Origin: Rhodanobacter ginsengisoli
Lineage (GTDB): Bacteria > Pseudomonadota > Gammaproteobacteria > Xanthomonadales > Rhodanobacteraceae
Assembly (NCBI RefSeq): GCF_042657065.1
Contig: NZ_JBHSNF010000001.1
Coordinates: forward strand, 1,550,001-1,614,000
DNA: 64,000 bases
Direction: 5' to 3'
In this document: positions 35,628 to 44,511 of the stretch, one piece after another
How the letters are laid out: every line of letters begins with the position of its first letter
How positions within the stretch are numbered: the first letter of the stretch is position 1
The notes under the pieces: model-generated
The model's input: the letters and a program-made list of their open reading frames with translations, nothing else
Told to the model about the DNA's origin: nothing
The model's database searches: none
Made by a program: the position numbers and the translations under genes

Positions 35628-36092
35628 TCAGGGTTGCCGTTCCCACACCTGCGAGCGACCGATCCAGGAGAAGCCGATGAAGCCGCGCACGTTGAGCTTC
35701 TCGCCACCGTCCCGCATCGACAGCTTGACCTTGTAGACCTTGCCACTCTTCGGGTCGAGGATCTTGCCGCCGTCCCAGACGTCGTCGTCCTTGTGCACGC
35801 CCCACATGATGTTCATGCCTTCGACCGGCTTGTCCTTGCGCTCGCCATCGCACTTCTTGCACAGCGCGACCACGCCGTCGCGGGCGATGTCTTCCGGGCT
35901 GCGGTTCAGCAGTTTCACGATGTGTGCCTGCAGTTCGCCGTTGTTGTCGGTGATCTGCACGATCGACTTGGCCTGGCCGGTCTCGTCGTCGATGGTCTTC
36001 CAGTTGCCGACCGGGGTGTCATTGGCCGCGAGGGCGGTGCCGGCAGCGAGCAGCAGGCTGGCGGCCATGGCGAAACGAAAAGCATGCTTCAT
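35628..36092 (-). CDS. Secreted DUF2147-family protein
   Basis: 154-residue exported protein: signal peptide MKHAFRFAMAASLLLAAGTALA, then a DUF2147 beta-barrel-like domain (GNWKTIDDETGQAKSIVQI ... YKVKLSMRDGGEKLNVRGF). Members occur in many proteobacteria and have no settled function; some are linked to envelope or signalling. It is monocistronic with its own terminator. The two internal cysteines lie as CKKC. Confidence 0.85.
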   Translation of the reverse strand: MKHAFRFAMAASLLLAAGTALAANDTPVGNWKTIDDETGQAKSIVQITDNNGELQAHIVKLLNRSPEDIARDGVVALCKKCDGERKDKPVEGMNIMWGVHKDDDVWDGGKILDPKSGKVYKVKLSMRDGGEKLNVRGFIGFSWIGRSQVWERQP

Positions 36093-36251
36093 TGAGTATT
36101 ACTCCCGTACGAAAGCGTATGGTTTGCAGACTGGCGAGGATTTCGGTACGCGTCAAGCTGCATTGCGCAAACCCGGGGCCGGGGGTTCAGCGGCGTGCGC
36201 AGCCGGGCCGGTGCGCTGATCTGGGTCAGCCAGCGGGCTTCGGCCGGCTGG

Positions 36252-36257
36252 CATAAT
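36252..36257 (+). promoter_or_regulatory. Candidate -10 element for mrp
   Basis: CATAAT lies 30 bases before the mrp start codon; no good -35 was found. Confidence 0.3.
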
Positions 36258-36286
36258 GGGCGTTCCAATCATCCTCCCGAGCCGAC

Positions 36287-37381
36287 ATGACACAGGCGAA
36301 TGAAGCCCTGGTCCGCCACATTCTTGGCGACCTGACCGATACCCACACCGGTGCCCCGCTGGCCGAGGCCGTGCGCGCGATCGGCGTGGACGGCGAGAAA
36401 GTTTCGGTGGACCTGCAACTGGGGTATCCGGCGGCCGGTGCCATCGAGCGCCTGACCGGGCAGGTGCGCCAGGCACTGGAGGCCGATCCGGCGATCGAGT
36501 CCGCCGCGGTCTCGATCACCAGCCGGGTCCACGTGCACAAGGTGCAGGGTGCGCTGGGACCGCTGCCGAACGTGAAGAACATCATCGTGGTGGCGTCGGG
36601 CAAGGGCGGCGTGGGCAAATCCACCGTGTCGGCGAACCTGGCGCTGGCGCTGCAGGCCGAAGGGGCGAAGGTCGGCGTGCTCGACGCCGACATCTACGGC
36701 CCCAGCCAGCCGCGCATGCTGGGTGTCAGTGGCAAGCCGCAGTCGCCGGACGGCAAGAGCATCATCCCGATGCAGGCGCACGGCCTGTCGGTGATGTCGA
36801 TCGGCTTCCTGGTGGAGGAGGACACGCCGATGATCTGGCGTGGTCCGATGGTCACCCAGGCGATGATGCAACTGCTCACCGACACGCGCTGGGAGCAGTT
36901 GGACTACCTGATCGTCGACCTGCCGCCGGGTACCGGCGACATCCAGCTGACCCTGTCGCAGAAGGTGCCGGTGGCCGGCGCGGTGATCGTCACCACGCCG
37001 CAGGACATAGCCCTGCTGGATGCCCGCAAGGCGCTGAAGATGTTCGAGAAGGTCGAGGTGCCGGTGCTGGGCATCGTCGAGAACATGGCCACCCACGTCT
37101 GCTCGAACTGCGGCCACGAGGAACACATCTTCGGCGAAGGCGGTGGCGAGCGGATGGCCACGCAGTACGGCGTGCCGTACCTGGGCTCGTTGCCGCTGGA
37201 CATCCGCATCCGCGAACAGGCCGATGGCGGCACGCCGACCGTGGTGGCGATGCCGGAGTCGGATCTCGCGGCGCGCTACCGCGAGATCGCCCGCAACGCG
37301 GCCGGGCGGCTGTCGCGCCAGCCGCGCAACAAGTCGCTGGGGCTGGGCAAGATCGTGGTGCAGGGCACGCCGGCTGCATGA
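36287..37381 (+). CDS. mrp: Mrp/ApbC iron-sulfur carrier ATPase
   Basis: P-loop NTPase that binds and transfers Fe-S clusters. Residues 1-80 form a MIP18/DUF59-like domain, then the deviant Walker A GKGGVGKS at 105-112, DIYGPSQPRML and the switch LPPGTGD; the CSNCGHEEHIF block near residue 271 supplies the dimer-bridging CxxC that binds the cluster. Length 364 is standard. Its stop overlaps the next gene's start, so a short operon with the flavin reductase is likely. Confidence 0.95.
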   Translation: MTQANEALVRHILGDLTDTHTGAPLAEAVRAIGVDGEKVSVDLQLGYPAAGAIERLTGQVRQALEADPAIESAAVSITSRVHVHKVQGALGPLPNVKNIIVVASGKGGVGKSTVSANLALALQAEGAKVGVLDADIYGPSQPRMLGVSGKPQSPDGKSIIPMQAHGLSVMSIGFLVEEDTPMIWRGPMVTQAMMQLLTDTRWEQLDYLIVDLPPGTGDIQLTLSQKVPVAGAVIVTTPQDIALLDARKALKMFEKVEVPVLGIVENMATHVCSNCGHEEHIFGEGGGERMATQYGVPYLGSLPLDIRIREQADGGTPTVVAMPESDLAARYREIARNAAGRLSRQPRNKSLGLGKIVVQGTPAA

Positions 37382-37911
37382 CGCCGCGGCGCGTCCTTTG
37401 CCTGTCGGGCAGCTTGCGGCGGGCTTCCGCCAATACGGCGTTGCTGCAGGCGGCCCGACAACTGGCGCCCGCCGACCTCGAGCTGCAGCTGTATGCCGGG
37501 CTGGACACGCTGCCGTTGTTCAATCCCGATGACGAAATCGAGCCGCTGCCGGCCGCGGTCGCCGCCCTGCGTGAGGCAGTCGGCGCCAGCGATGCGCTGC
37601 TGATCGCCTGTCCCGAGTACGCCCATGGCGTGCCTGGCGCCTTCAAGAATCTGCTCGACTGGCTGGTCGGCAGCCTGGAGTTCCCGGGCAAGCCGGTGGC
37701 GCTGCTGAACGCATCCGCCCGTGGCTCGTTTCATGCGCAGGCAGCCCTGCGCGAGATCCTGCTCACGATGGCCGCACGGCTGGTGGCCTCGGCGACCGTA
37801 CCGTTGCCGGGTGCCGGCTGCGAGGTCGGCACGATCCTGGCCGACCCGGCGCGCTGCGACGAGTTGCGCGATGTCCTGGCGGTACTGGCCGGAACGCTCG
37901 CCGGCGACTGA
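37378..37911 (+). CDS. NAD(P)H-dependent FMN reductase / flavodoxin-like oxidoreductase
   Basis: 177-residue flavodoxin-fold protein of the NADPH-dependent FMN reductase family. The FMN phosphate loop is SGSLRRASANTAL near residue 10, and CPEYAHGVPGAFKNLLDWL (about 78-96) is the family's flavin-contacting motif. It probably reduces free flavin, quinones or chromate-like compounds. Its ATG overlaps the mrp stop (ATGA). The physiological substrate is unknown. Confidence 0.85.
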   Translation: MTPRRVLCLSGSLRRASANTALLQAARQLAPADLELQLYAGLDTLPLFNPDDEIEPLPAAVAALREAVGASDALLIACPEYAHGVPGAFKNLLDWLVGSLEFPGKPVALLNASARGSFHAQAALREILLTMAARLVASATVPLPGAGCEVGTILADPARCDELRDVLAVLAGTLAGD

Positions 37912-38013
37912 TCCGCGCGGCGATCGCGGGCGCGATGGCCGTACCGTGGTATTTTGCGCATCTTTGGCCGGGCCGATCGACTGGCCCCGTTCCGATTCGA
38001 GACTGGAGATCGC

Positions 38014-38580
38014 GTGAGCATCAAACCCGACAAGTGGATCCGCCGCATGGCGCAGGAACACGGCATGATCGAGCCGTTCGAGGCCGGTCAGGTCAAGTTG
38101 CGCGACGGCCAGAAGCTGGTGTCGTACGGCACCTCCAGTTACGGCTACGACGTGCGTTGCGCGCGCGAGTTCAAGATCTTCACCAACATCAACTCGACCA
38201 TCGTCGATCCGAAGGCGTTCGATCCGTCCAGCTTCGTCGATGTCGAGGCGGACGTGTGCATCATTCCGCCGAATTCGTTCGCGCTGGCGCGCACCGTCGA
38301 ATTTTTCCGCATTCCGCGCAAGGTGCTGACGATCTGCCTGGGCAAGAGCACTTATGCCCGCTGCGGCATCATCGTCAACGTGACGCCGCTGGAGCCGGAA
38401 TGGGAGGGCCACGTGACGCTGGAGTTTTCCAACACCACGCCGCTGCCCGCAAAAATCTACGCCAACGAAGGCGTGGCGCAGATGCTTTTCCTCGAGTCCG
38501 ACGAGGAATGCGAGACCAGCTACAAGGATCGTGGCGGCAAGTACCAGGGCCAGCAGGGCGTCACCCTGCCGCGAACCTGA
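38014..38580 (+). CDS. dcd: dCTP deaminase
   Basis: Converts dCTP to dUTP, the main source of dUMP for thymidylate synthesis in gammaproteobacteria. 188 residues (E. coli 193). The catalytic region TPLEPEWEGHVTLEFSNT contains the active-site Glu, and GKSTYARCGIIVNVTPL and YDVRCAREFKIF are characteristic. Start is GTG at 38014, with GGAG spaced five bases upstream; in-frame residues further upstream are not family-like. It stands alone after the flavin reductase. Confidence 0.95.
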   Translation: MSIKPDKWIRRMAQEHGMIEPFEAGQVKLRDGQKLVSYGTSSYGYDVRCAREFKIFTNINSTIVDPKAFDPSSFVDVEADVCIIPPNSFALARTVEFFRIPRKVLTICLGKSTYARCGIIVNVTPLEPEWEGHVTLEFSNTTPLPAKIYANEGVAQMLFLESDEECETSYKDRGGKYQGQQGVTLPRT

Positions 38581-38675
38581 GACCGCCGCTGAACGCCGTA
38601 CGCGAATGCACCGCGTTTGCCCGGCGTGGAGTTACACTTCATCCGATTCGTCCGATTGATATCCAGGAGACATGC

Positions 38676-39146
38676 ATGATCCGATTTTCCACACTGCTGA
38701 AACGCGCCACGGCTGCGATCATGCTGGGCAGCCTGCTGGTGCTGGCTGGGTGTCACCTTGGCGGAACCAAGGGCGAGGTCAGCACGGCCTCGATGAAGGG
38801 ACAGTTCGACGTAGTCATCAAGGCGTACAAGGATGGTCAGTTCCTGGTCGACGGCGCGGTGCTTTCCGCCATCGATACCGGCAGCCATTTCGCCTACCTG
38901 AAAGATCAGGGCAAGTTGCCCAAGACGGTGTTGCTGGAGCCCAGCGACGACTCGAAGATCCGCAAACAGCATCTGCAGTACATGGCGCGGATGGTGCTCG
39001 ACTACGGGTTCCGCGGTTACTACGACGACAGGGGCACGCTGACCGAGATCAATCCGGTCGACATCAAGGCGCGCCAGCTCGAGGACCATCATGAGCTTCG
39101 CTCAGCCCCGACGCCTCCGGTCCGGGATCACAGCCAGGGCGGCTGA
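38676..39146 (+). CDS. Hypothetical lipoprotein
   Basis: 156-residue predicted lipoprotein: signal peptide with lipobox VLAGC (Cys25), then a soluble domain of mixed alpha/beta (KGQFDVVIKAYKDGQFLVDG, LQYMARMVLDYGFRGYYDDRG) with no name known to me. AGGAGA lies five bases before the ATG at 38676. It terminates before a strong hairpin. Possibly inner or outer membrane anchored. Function unknown. Confidence 0.7.
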   Translation: MIRFSTLLKRATAAIMLGSLLVLAGCHLGGTKGEVSTASMKGQFDVVIKAYKDGQFLVDGAVLSAIDTGSHFAYLKDQGKLPKTVLLEPSDDSKIRKQHLQYMARMVLDYGFRGYYDDRGTLTEINPVDIKARQLEDHHELRSAPTPPVRDHSQGG

Positions 39147-39175
39147 CTGCGTTCCGGCATGCCGGACAGACATCG

Positions 39176-39205
39176 AAAAGCCCGCGAACCGTTCGCGGGC
39201 TTTTT
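39176..39205. terminator. Bidirectional terminator between the lipoprotein gene and pcp
   Basis: Stem GCCCGCGAA with TTCGCGGGC around CCG, preceded by four A's and followed by five T's, separates the convergent lipoprotein gene and pcp. Confidence 0.88.
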
Positions 39206-39253
39206 CGTATGGGAGACCCGGGGACGGCGCAAGCCGGGTCCGCCGAACGAGGA

Positions 39254-39910
39254 TCAGTCGAGGGTGCCCGCGCCAAACTTGCGGTCGGTGGTCGTCCTTG
39301 CCGCCGTGCGCAGGGCGATCGTCAACCCACGCTCCACCTCGGCCTGCGCCATGCTGGCGGCGCCGCGCAGCCGCGCGGCCTGCAGCGGCAGATACGGGAT
39401 GTGGATGAAGCCGGCCCGCACGCCACGTCGTTTCGCAGCCAGGTGCAGCATCGCGTAGGCGATGTGGTTGCAGACGTAGGTGCCGGCACTCTGGGATATC
39501 TCCGCCGGCACGCCCGCGGCATGCAGCGCCGCGAGCATCGCCTTGATCGGCAGCGTGCTGAAATAGGCCGCCGGGCCATCGGCGATCACCGGCTCGTCGA
39601 TCGGCTGGGCACCGGCATTGTCCGGGATGCGCGCATCCTGCACATTGATGGCGACCCGTTCCAGTGACAGCTGCTGGCGTCCGCCCGCCTGGCCCACGCC
39701 AAGCAGGATCGCCGGCCGCACTTCGCGCTCCGCCGCCTTGAGCAGCCGCAGCGAGGCGGCGAACTCGGTCGGCAGCTGGCGCGCCACCACCAGATGGCCG
39801 CCGATGCGCTTGCCATGCAGTGCGCGCACGGCTTCCCACGAAGGGTTGATCGGCTCGCCGCCGAACGGATCGAACCCGGTCAGAAGGATGCGCGGAAGGG
39901 ATGGGCTCAT
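39254..39910 (-). CDS. pcp: Pyroglutamyl-peptidase I
   Basis: Cysteine peptidase of 218 residues that removes N-terminal pyroglutamate from peptides. The triad is Glu84, Cys147 (SAGTYVCNHI) and His170 (FIHIPYLP), with the signature LLTGFDPFGGEPINPSW at the N-terminus. No signal peptide, so it acts in the cytoplasm. It is the last gene of the pyroglutamate run, and its product, free 5-oxoproline, is the substrate of the upstream PxpABC. Confidence 0.95.
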   Translation of the reverse strand: MSPSLPRILLTGFDPFGGEPINPSWEAVRALHGKRIGGHLVVARQLPTEFAASLRLLKAAEREVRPAILLGVGQAGGRQQLSLERVAINVQDARIPDNAGAQPIDEPVIADGPAAYFSTLPIKAMLAALHAAGVPAEISQSAGTYVCNHIAYAMLHLAAKRRGVRAGFIHIPYLPLQAARLRGAASMAQAEVERGLTIALRTAARTTTDRKFGAGTLD

Positions 39911-39929
39911 GCTTGCCTCGATCGATGGT

Positions 39930-40898
39930 TCAACGGAATACCAGCAACCACATCAACAGCACGGTGCTGCCGAAGATCCACAGGGCGCTCCAGGCCTGGG
40001 CGCGGATCACCCCGTAGGGATTGCGCAGTTCCAGCAGCGCGGCGGGCACCAGGTTGAAGTCCGCCGCCATCGGCGTGACCAGCGTGCCGCAGTAGCCGCA
40101 CAGCATGCCCATCGAGCCGAGGATCGCCGGATCCGCGCCATGTTGGCGGATCAGCAGCGGCAGGCCGATGCCGGCCATCATCACCGGAAACGCGGCGAAC
40201 GCGTTGCCCATGATCACGGTGAACAGCACCATGCCCAGCGCGAACGCCAGCAGGGCGGCCGTGGCGTTGCCGGTGGGCAGGAAGGCGGTGGCGATCGCGG
40301 CGATCGCCGTGCCCACGCCGCTCTGCGTGAACACCTGGCCCAGCGCGGCCAGCAGCAGCGGCAACAGCGCGGCCCAGCCGATCGCGTCGAGCAGGCGCCG
40401 GCCTTCGGCCACGCCCTCGTGCATCGGCGTGCGTGCGACACGCGAGGCGGCGAACAGCGCCACCACGCAGGCCAGCCCCAGTCCGGTCAGGGTCATCTGC
40501 GGCGTGGCGAACAGCGCATGCCCGTCGATCACCAGCCAGGTGCCGAACAGCGCCACCAGCAGGGTCACCAGAGGGATCAACAGGGCCGGCACGAACAGCC
40601 AGTGGCCCAGCCGGATCGCCGACTGCAGCCGTTGCTCGGCACTGCTGCTTTCCGGGTGCGGTTTGCGGTGCAGGCGCGGCGCCAGCAGCGCCAGCACGAT
40701 CACGCCGCCGCCGGCGAGCTGCGCGGGCAGCGCGTGGCCGGCCGCGGATTGCTTCAGGATGTAGTCCCCGCCCCCGAACAGCAGCCCCAGCATCAGCCAG
40801 AACGCGGCGTGCCAGCCGTGCCGGTCGCGCAGGTTGCGCAGCCCGGTGTAGAGCAGGAACGCGGCGATCAGCCAGTAGGCGTATTCGATCCGCAGCAT
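39930..40898 (-). CDS. 5-oxoproline transporter, DUF979 subunit
   Basis: 322-residue inner-membrane protein with about nine hydrophobic segments and DUF979 features such as AFWLMLGLLFGGGDYIL and MGNAFAAFPVMMAGIGLPLLI. DUF969 and DUF979 proteins always occur as a pair, next to 5-oxoprolinase or pyroglutamyl peptidase genes, and are named 5-oxoproline transporter subunits on that basis. It is two bases downstream of the DUF969 gene and 20 before pcp. Transport has been assigned by context in the family; I infer it here. Confidence 0.82.
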   Translation of the reverse strand: MLRIEYAYWLIAAFLLYTGLRNLRDRHGWHAAFWLMLGLLFGGGDYILKQSAAGHALPAQLAGGGVIVLALLAPRLHRKPHPESSSAEQRLQSAIRLGHWLFVPALLIPLVTLLVALFGTWLVIDGHALFATPQMTLTGLGLACVVALFAASRVARTPMHEGVAEGRRLLDAIGWAALLPLLLAALGQVFTQSGVGTAIAAIATAFLPTGNATAALLAFALGMVLFTVIMGNAFAAFPVMMAGIGLPLLIRQHGADPAILGSMGMLCGYCGTLVTPMAADFNLVPAALLELRNPYGVIRAQAWSALWIFGSTVLLMWLLVFR

Positions 40899-40900
40899 GC

Positions 40901-41596
40901 TCAGTTCGCCTCTTCGATACGCAGCGCGGCGGCGCGGCGCTGCAACCGCCGCTGGTACAACCACACCCGCAGCGACTGGATCACGAACGCGGCGATCGCG
41001 GTGGGCAGCGCCCACAGGGCGATCGCCAGCGGGCTCAGGTCGATGCCGTGCTGGGTGTAGAAACCCTGGATCAGCAACACCGCGCCCAGCGCGATGAACA
41101 CGTCCTCGCCGAAGAAGCGGCCTACGTTGTCGGTAGCCGCGGCGATCGCGCGCAACTCCTCGCGGTCGGCCTGGTCGAGGCCGGGCAGGATCTTCTCGGC
41201 CGCCGCCTCGCCCATCGGTGCCAGCAGCGGGCGCACCGTCTGTGCAGGGCCGGCGACGCCGGTGAGTCCCACCGTGGCCAGCAGCTGGCGCAGCAGCAGG
41301 TAGCCGATCAGCAGGCGCGCCAGGGTCAGGTTCTGCATGCGCGCCATCCAGCGCTGTGCGTGTTCGCGCAGGCCGGCCCGCTCCAGCAATCCGATCGCGG
41401 GCAGGGTCAGCACGAACAGCAGCAGCATGCGGCTGGACACGAAACTCTTGCCGAGCAGGGCCAGCAGGGCCGGCAGCGACATGCCGGACAGCAGCCCGCT
41501 GACCAGGGCGGCGGTCACCACGACCGGCACCGCATTGAAGCGCAACGCGAAGCCGATCACGATCACCGCGACGCCGAGCAGGGGCCAGTAGTTCAT
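40901..41596 (-). CDS. 5-oxoproline transporter, DUF969 subunit
   Basis: 231-residue membrane protein with about six hydrophobic segments. It has the DUF969 block LVSGLLSGMSLPALLALLGKSFVSSRML and a charged cytoplasmic loop near DREELRAIAAATDNVGRFFGED. It forms a pair with the DUF979 gene immediately downstream. Located between pxpA and DUF979 in the pyroglutamate operon, consistent with importing the substrate of PxpABC. Confidence 0.82.
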   Translation of the reverse strand: MNYWPLLGVAVIVIGFALRFNAVPVVVTAALVSGLLSGMSLPALLALLGKSFVSSRMLLLFVLTLPAIGLLERAGLREHAQRWMARMQNLTLARLLIGYLLLRQLLATVGLTGVAGPAQTVRPLLAPMGEAAAEKILPGLDQADREELRAIAAATDNVGRFFGEDVFIALGAVLLIQGFYTQHGIDLSPLAIALWALPTAIAAFVIQSLRVWLYQRRLQRRAAALRIEEAN

Positions 41597-41627
41597 GCAC
41601 GCCTCGCGCAAAGGGATGGAAGGAGGA

Positions 41628-42392
41628 TCATGCCGCGCCCGGCGCGGCGATGCGCAGGCCCGCGGACTCGAGCGCGGTGCGCAGCTGGCGCGCCAGCGAC
41701 ACCGCGTGGGCGCCGTCGCCATGCAGGCACAGCGTATCGGCGTGCAGCGTTACCGGCTGGCCGTTCGCCGCCTTCACCGTGCCGTCGCGGGCGATGCCGA
41801 TCGCCTGGGCGGTGGCCAGGTCGGCATCGTCGAGCACGGCGCCCGGCTCGCGTCGCGGCTGCAGCGAGCCGTCGGCGAGGTAGCGCCGGTCGGCGAACGC
41901 CTCGGCCGCCACTGGCAGGCCCAGCGCCTTGCCGGCATCGATCAGTGCCGAGCCGACCAGGCCGAACAGCCGCAACTGCGGGTCGAAGGCGTGCACGGCG
42001 CGGGCGATTGCGTCGGCCAGCGTGCGGTCGCGGGCGGCCATGTTGTACAGCGCACCGTGCGGCTTGACGTGGGCCAGCCGCGCGCCGGCGGCGCGGACAA
42101 AGGCCTGCAGCGCACCGATCTGGTACAGCGTCATCGCATGGACCTCATCGGCACTGACGCTCATCTCGCGCCGGCCGAAGCCCTGCAGGTCCGGCAGCGA
42201 GACATGCGCGCCGATCGCCACGTCGTGGGCCACCGCCAGCGCCACCGTGTGCTGCATGATCGCCGGGTCGCCGGCATGGAAACCGCAGGCGATGTTGGCC
42301 GAACTGACCAGCGCCAGCAGCGCGGCATCCTCGCCCATGCGCCAGGCGCCGAACGATTCGCCCAGGTCGCAATTGAGGTCGATGCGTTTCAT
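41628..42392 (-). CDS. pxpA: 5-oxoprolinase subunit PxpA (LamB/YcsF family)
   Basis: 254-residue subunit of the ATP-dependent PxpABC 5-oxoprolinase, which opens 5-oxoproline to glutamate. The N-terminus DLNCDLGESFGAW and the block NIACGFHAGDP are characteristic of LamB/YcsF proteins. PxpA supplies the ring-opening active site that works with the carboxylase-like PxpBC. It lies 10 bases downstream of pxpC and 31 upstream of the DUF969 transporter gene. Confidence 0.95.
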   Translation of the reverse strand: MKRIDLNCDLGESFGAWRMGEDAALLALVSSANIACGFHAGDPAIMQHTVALAVAHDVAIGAHVSLPDLQGFGRREMSVSADEVHAMTLYQIGALQAFVRAAGARLAHVKPHGALYNMAARDRTLADAIARAVHAFDPQLRLFGLVGSALIDAGKALGLPVAAEAFADRRYLADGSLQPRREPGAVLDDADLATAQAIGIARDGTVKAANGQPVTLHADTLCLHGDGAHAVSLARQLRTALESAGLRIAAPGAA

Positions 42393-42402
42393 GCGTGCGG
42401 CT

Positions 42403-43377
42403 TCACTCGGGATGCTCCAGTCGTTGCGCGATGTGGCGCCGCAGCCGCGCGAGTCGCTGCTCGCGTTCGGCCAGGCGGGCCAGTGCCTGTTCCAGCGTGC
42501 TGTATTGAAAGCATACGGTATCGCCGGGGCGGCGTTGCGCCAATCGGGGCAGGTCGACCGCAGCTATCTGGCCGATGCGCGGATAGCCGCCGGTGACCGG
42601 CGCCTCGGCCATCAGCACGATCGGCTGGCCGGAGGGCGGCAACTGCATCGTGCCGGGCAGGGCCGCTTCGGAGATCAGTTCCAGCGGCTCGCGCAGCTGC
42701 AGCGTCTGGCCGTCCAGACGGCTGGCGGTGCGGTTGCTGTCCGTGCTGATGGCGAAACTGCCGCCCAGCACGTGCTGCCGGGAAGCTTCGTCCAGCCAGG
42801 CCCAGTGACTGCCGTGCAGCAGCGCGATGGGCTGCCGGCCGAAGTCGAACCAGGGCTGGGGATCCAGCCCCCACGGCAGCACGCCGACAGCTTCGGTGGC
42901 GCCCCGGACGCGCAGCGGAATCTCCGCGCTCAGTGCCAGCACGTCGCCTGCGCGCAGGGCGCGGCCGAGTCCCGCATGCAGGTCGCTGCTGCGGCTTCCC
43001 AGCACCGGCGCCACGGCGAAGCCGCCGCGGACCGCCAGATAGCTGCGGCAGCCGAGCGGCATGCCGCCCAGCTGCAGCACGCTGCCGGCGGGCAGATGAC
43101 AGGTGGTCCAGGGTGGCAGGGACAAGTCGCCGACCCGCGCCGCGATCGGCGCGCCGGTCAGGGCAATCCACGCGGCCCGCTCGAAACGCAGGGTCGGACC
43201 GAGCAGGGTGCATTCGATCGTCGCCTCGTCGCCGCGGTTGCCGACCAGCGCGTTGGCCAGTTGCCAGGCCGGTCCATCCATGGCGCCGGCGCGGCCCACG
43301 CCGATCGCGGCATGTCCGCGCCGGCCGCGATCCTGCAGGCTGCTGAGCAGGCCCGGCTTGAGCACGCTGACGCTCAT
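42403..43377 (-). CDS. pxpC: 5-oxoprolinase subunit PxpC (KipA/biotin-dependent carboxylase-like)
   Basis: 324-residue protein of the KipA (AHS2) family, with the N-terminal GLLSSLQDRGRRGHAAIGVGRAG and GGYPRIGQIAAVDLPRLAQ typical of the urea-amidolyase-related domain. With PxpB it couples ATP hydrolysis to activation of 5-oxoproline. Its start codon overlaps the pxpB stop. A C-terminal Arg/Glu-rich helix is slightly longer than usual. Confidence 0.93.
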   Translation of the reverse strand: MSVSVLKPGLLSSLQDRGRRGHAAIGVGRAGAMDGPAWQLANALVGNRGDEATIECTLLGPTLRFERAAWIALTGAPIAARVGDLSLPPWTTCHLPAGSVLQLGGMPLGCRSYLAVRGGFAVAPVLGSRSSDLHAGLGRALRAGDVLALSAEIPLRVRGATEAVGVLPWGLDPQPWFDFGRQPIALLHGSHWAWLDEASRQHVLGGSFAISTDSNRTASRLDGQTLQLREPLELISEAALPGTMQLPPSGQPIVLMAEAPVTGGYPRIGQIAAVDLPRLAQRRPGDTVCFQYSTLEQALARLAEREQRLARLRRHIAQRLEHPE

Positions 43378-44084
43378 CGTGCGTGCTCCCGCTCGAGCCG
43401 CCGGAATTCATCCGGCCCGATCGCCCGGAAGCGGACGCGGTCGCCGGCTTCCAGCAACGAGGGCGGTTCGGCCGCGGTGTCGAACAGGCGCAGCGGTGTA
43501 CGGCCGATCAGCTGCCAGCCGCCCGGCAGTGGCGCGGGGTAGATGCCGGTCTGTTCACCGCCGATCGCCACGCTGCCGGCCGGCACGCGCTGGCGCGGGT
43601 CATGCCGGCGCGGCATCGCCAGCGCGGGGTCGAGCCCCAGCAGATACGGAAAGCCCGGCGCGAAGCCGATCATCGCCACCGCATAGTCGGCGGCGGTATG
43701 GCGGGCGATCACGCCGTCGATGTCCAGCCCGGCATGGCGCGCGACGTCGTCGAGATCCGGCCCGTACTCGCCGCCATAGCAGACCGGGATGAGCTGTTCG
43801 CGGCTGGCCCGGATCTCCGTCCCGACCATCTCCAGCACCGTGCCGACGGCCTGCTGCAGTTGCTGGTGCGGCGTGCCGGCCCCGGCATCGGGCCAGGCCA
43901 GCGGATCGAAGCGCAGCAGCAGGCTGGCATAGGCGGGCACGCATTCCAGTTGGGGCAGCTGTTGCCGCAACGACGCGGCGGCAGCCTGCACGCGGGCATT
44001 CAGCGCGATGTCGATGCGTTCCCCAAAGCGCAGCAGCAGCGCATCCTCGGCGATCGCCTCGAACCCGATGTCGAGGGCCGTCAT
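43374..44084 (-). CDS. pxpB: 5-oxoprolinase subunit PxpB (KipI family)
   Basis: 236-residue KipI (AHS1) family subunit. Motifs include IPVCYGGEYGPDLDDVARHAGL, MIGFAPGFPYLLGLD and PAGSVAIGGEQTGIYP, all signatures of the family. It forms the complex with PxpC. The start chosen is the ATG at 44084, because upstream in-frame residues are Arg/Pro-rich and unlike the family. It overlaps pxpC by four bases and has only four bases between it and the HIT gene. Confidence 0.93.
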   Translation of the reverse strand: MTALDIGFEAIAEDALLLRFGERIDIALNARVQAAAASLRQQLPQLECVPAYASLLLRFDPLAWPDAGAGTPHQQLQQAVGTVLEMVGTEIRASREQLIPVCYGGEYGPDLDDVARHAGLDIDGVIARHTAADYAVAMIGFAPGFPYLLGLDPALAMPRRHDPRQRVPAGSVAIGGEQTGIYPAPLPGGWQLIGRTPLRLFDTAAEPPSLLEAGDRVRFRAIGPDEFRRLEREHAR

Positions 44085-44088
44085 CGAC

Positions 44089-44511
44089 TCATGCAGCCGC
44101 AGCCAGTGCCCGGCACAGTGCCTCGCGCCGTTCGTCCAGCGCCGCCTCGGCGTAGGCCTGGGCGGCGCCATGGCCCCAGACCGGGCCGGGCCAGGCGGGA
44201 TCGCCCTCGCAACGCGCCACCACATGCACGTGCAGCTGGCGCACGATGTTGCCCAGGGCGCCGAGATTGAGTTTGTCGCACGGGGCCACGGCGCGTAGTG
44301 CCCGGCCGGCGAGGTTCACTTCCTGCCACAGCGTGGCCTGTTCGTCGGCGCTCAGGTCGGCGATCTCGACCAGGCCGTCGCGGCGTGGCACCAGCACCAG
44401 CCACGCATAGCGGGCGTCGTCCATCAGGCGCAGATCGCACAGCGGCAGTCGCGCGACCGGCCGGGTGTCGGCGGCGAGCCGGGCATCGAGCACGAACGGC
44501 GCGCTGCTCAT
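44089..44511 (-). CDS. HIT-family protein
   Basis: 140-residue histidine-triad protein. The motif QLHVHVVAR at 92-100 has His94 and His96; the region before (DKLNLGALGNIVRQ) fits the conserved nucleotide-binding strand. Members hydrolyse nucleotide phosphoramidates or dinucleotides. Its ATG overlaps the hydrolase stop (ATGA), and pxpB follows four bases after its stop, so it is in the same transcript as the 5-oxoprolinase genes. Substrate unknown. Confidence 0.85.
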   Translation of the reverse strand: MSSAPFVLDARLAADTRPVARLPLCDLRLMDDARYAWLVLVPRRDGLVEIADLSADEQATLWQEVNLAGRALRAVAPCDKLNLGALGNIVRQLHVHVVARCEGDPAWPGPVWGHGAAQAYAEAALDERREALCRALAAAA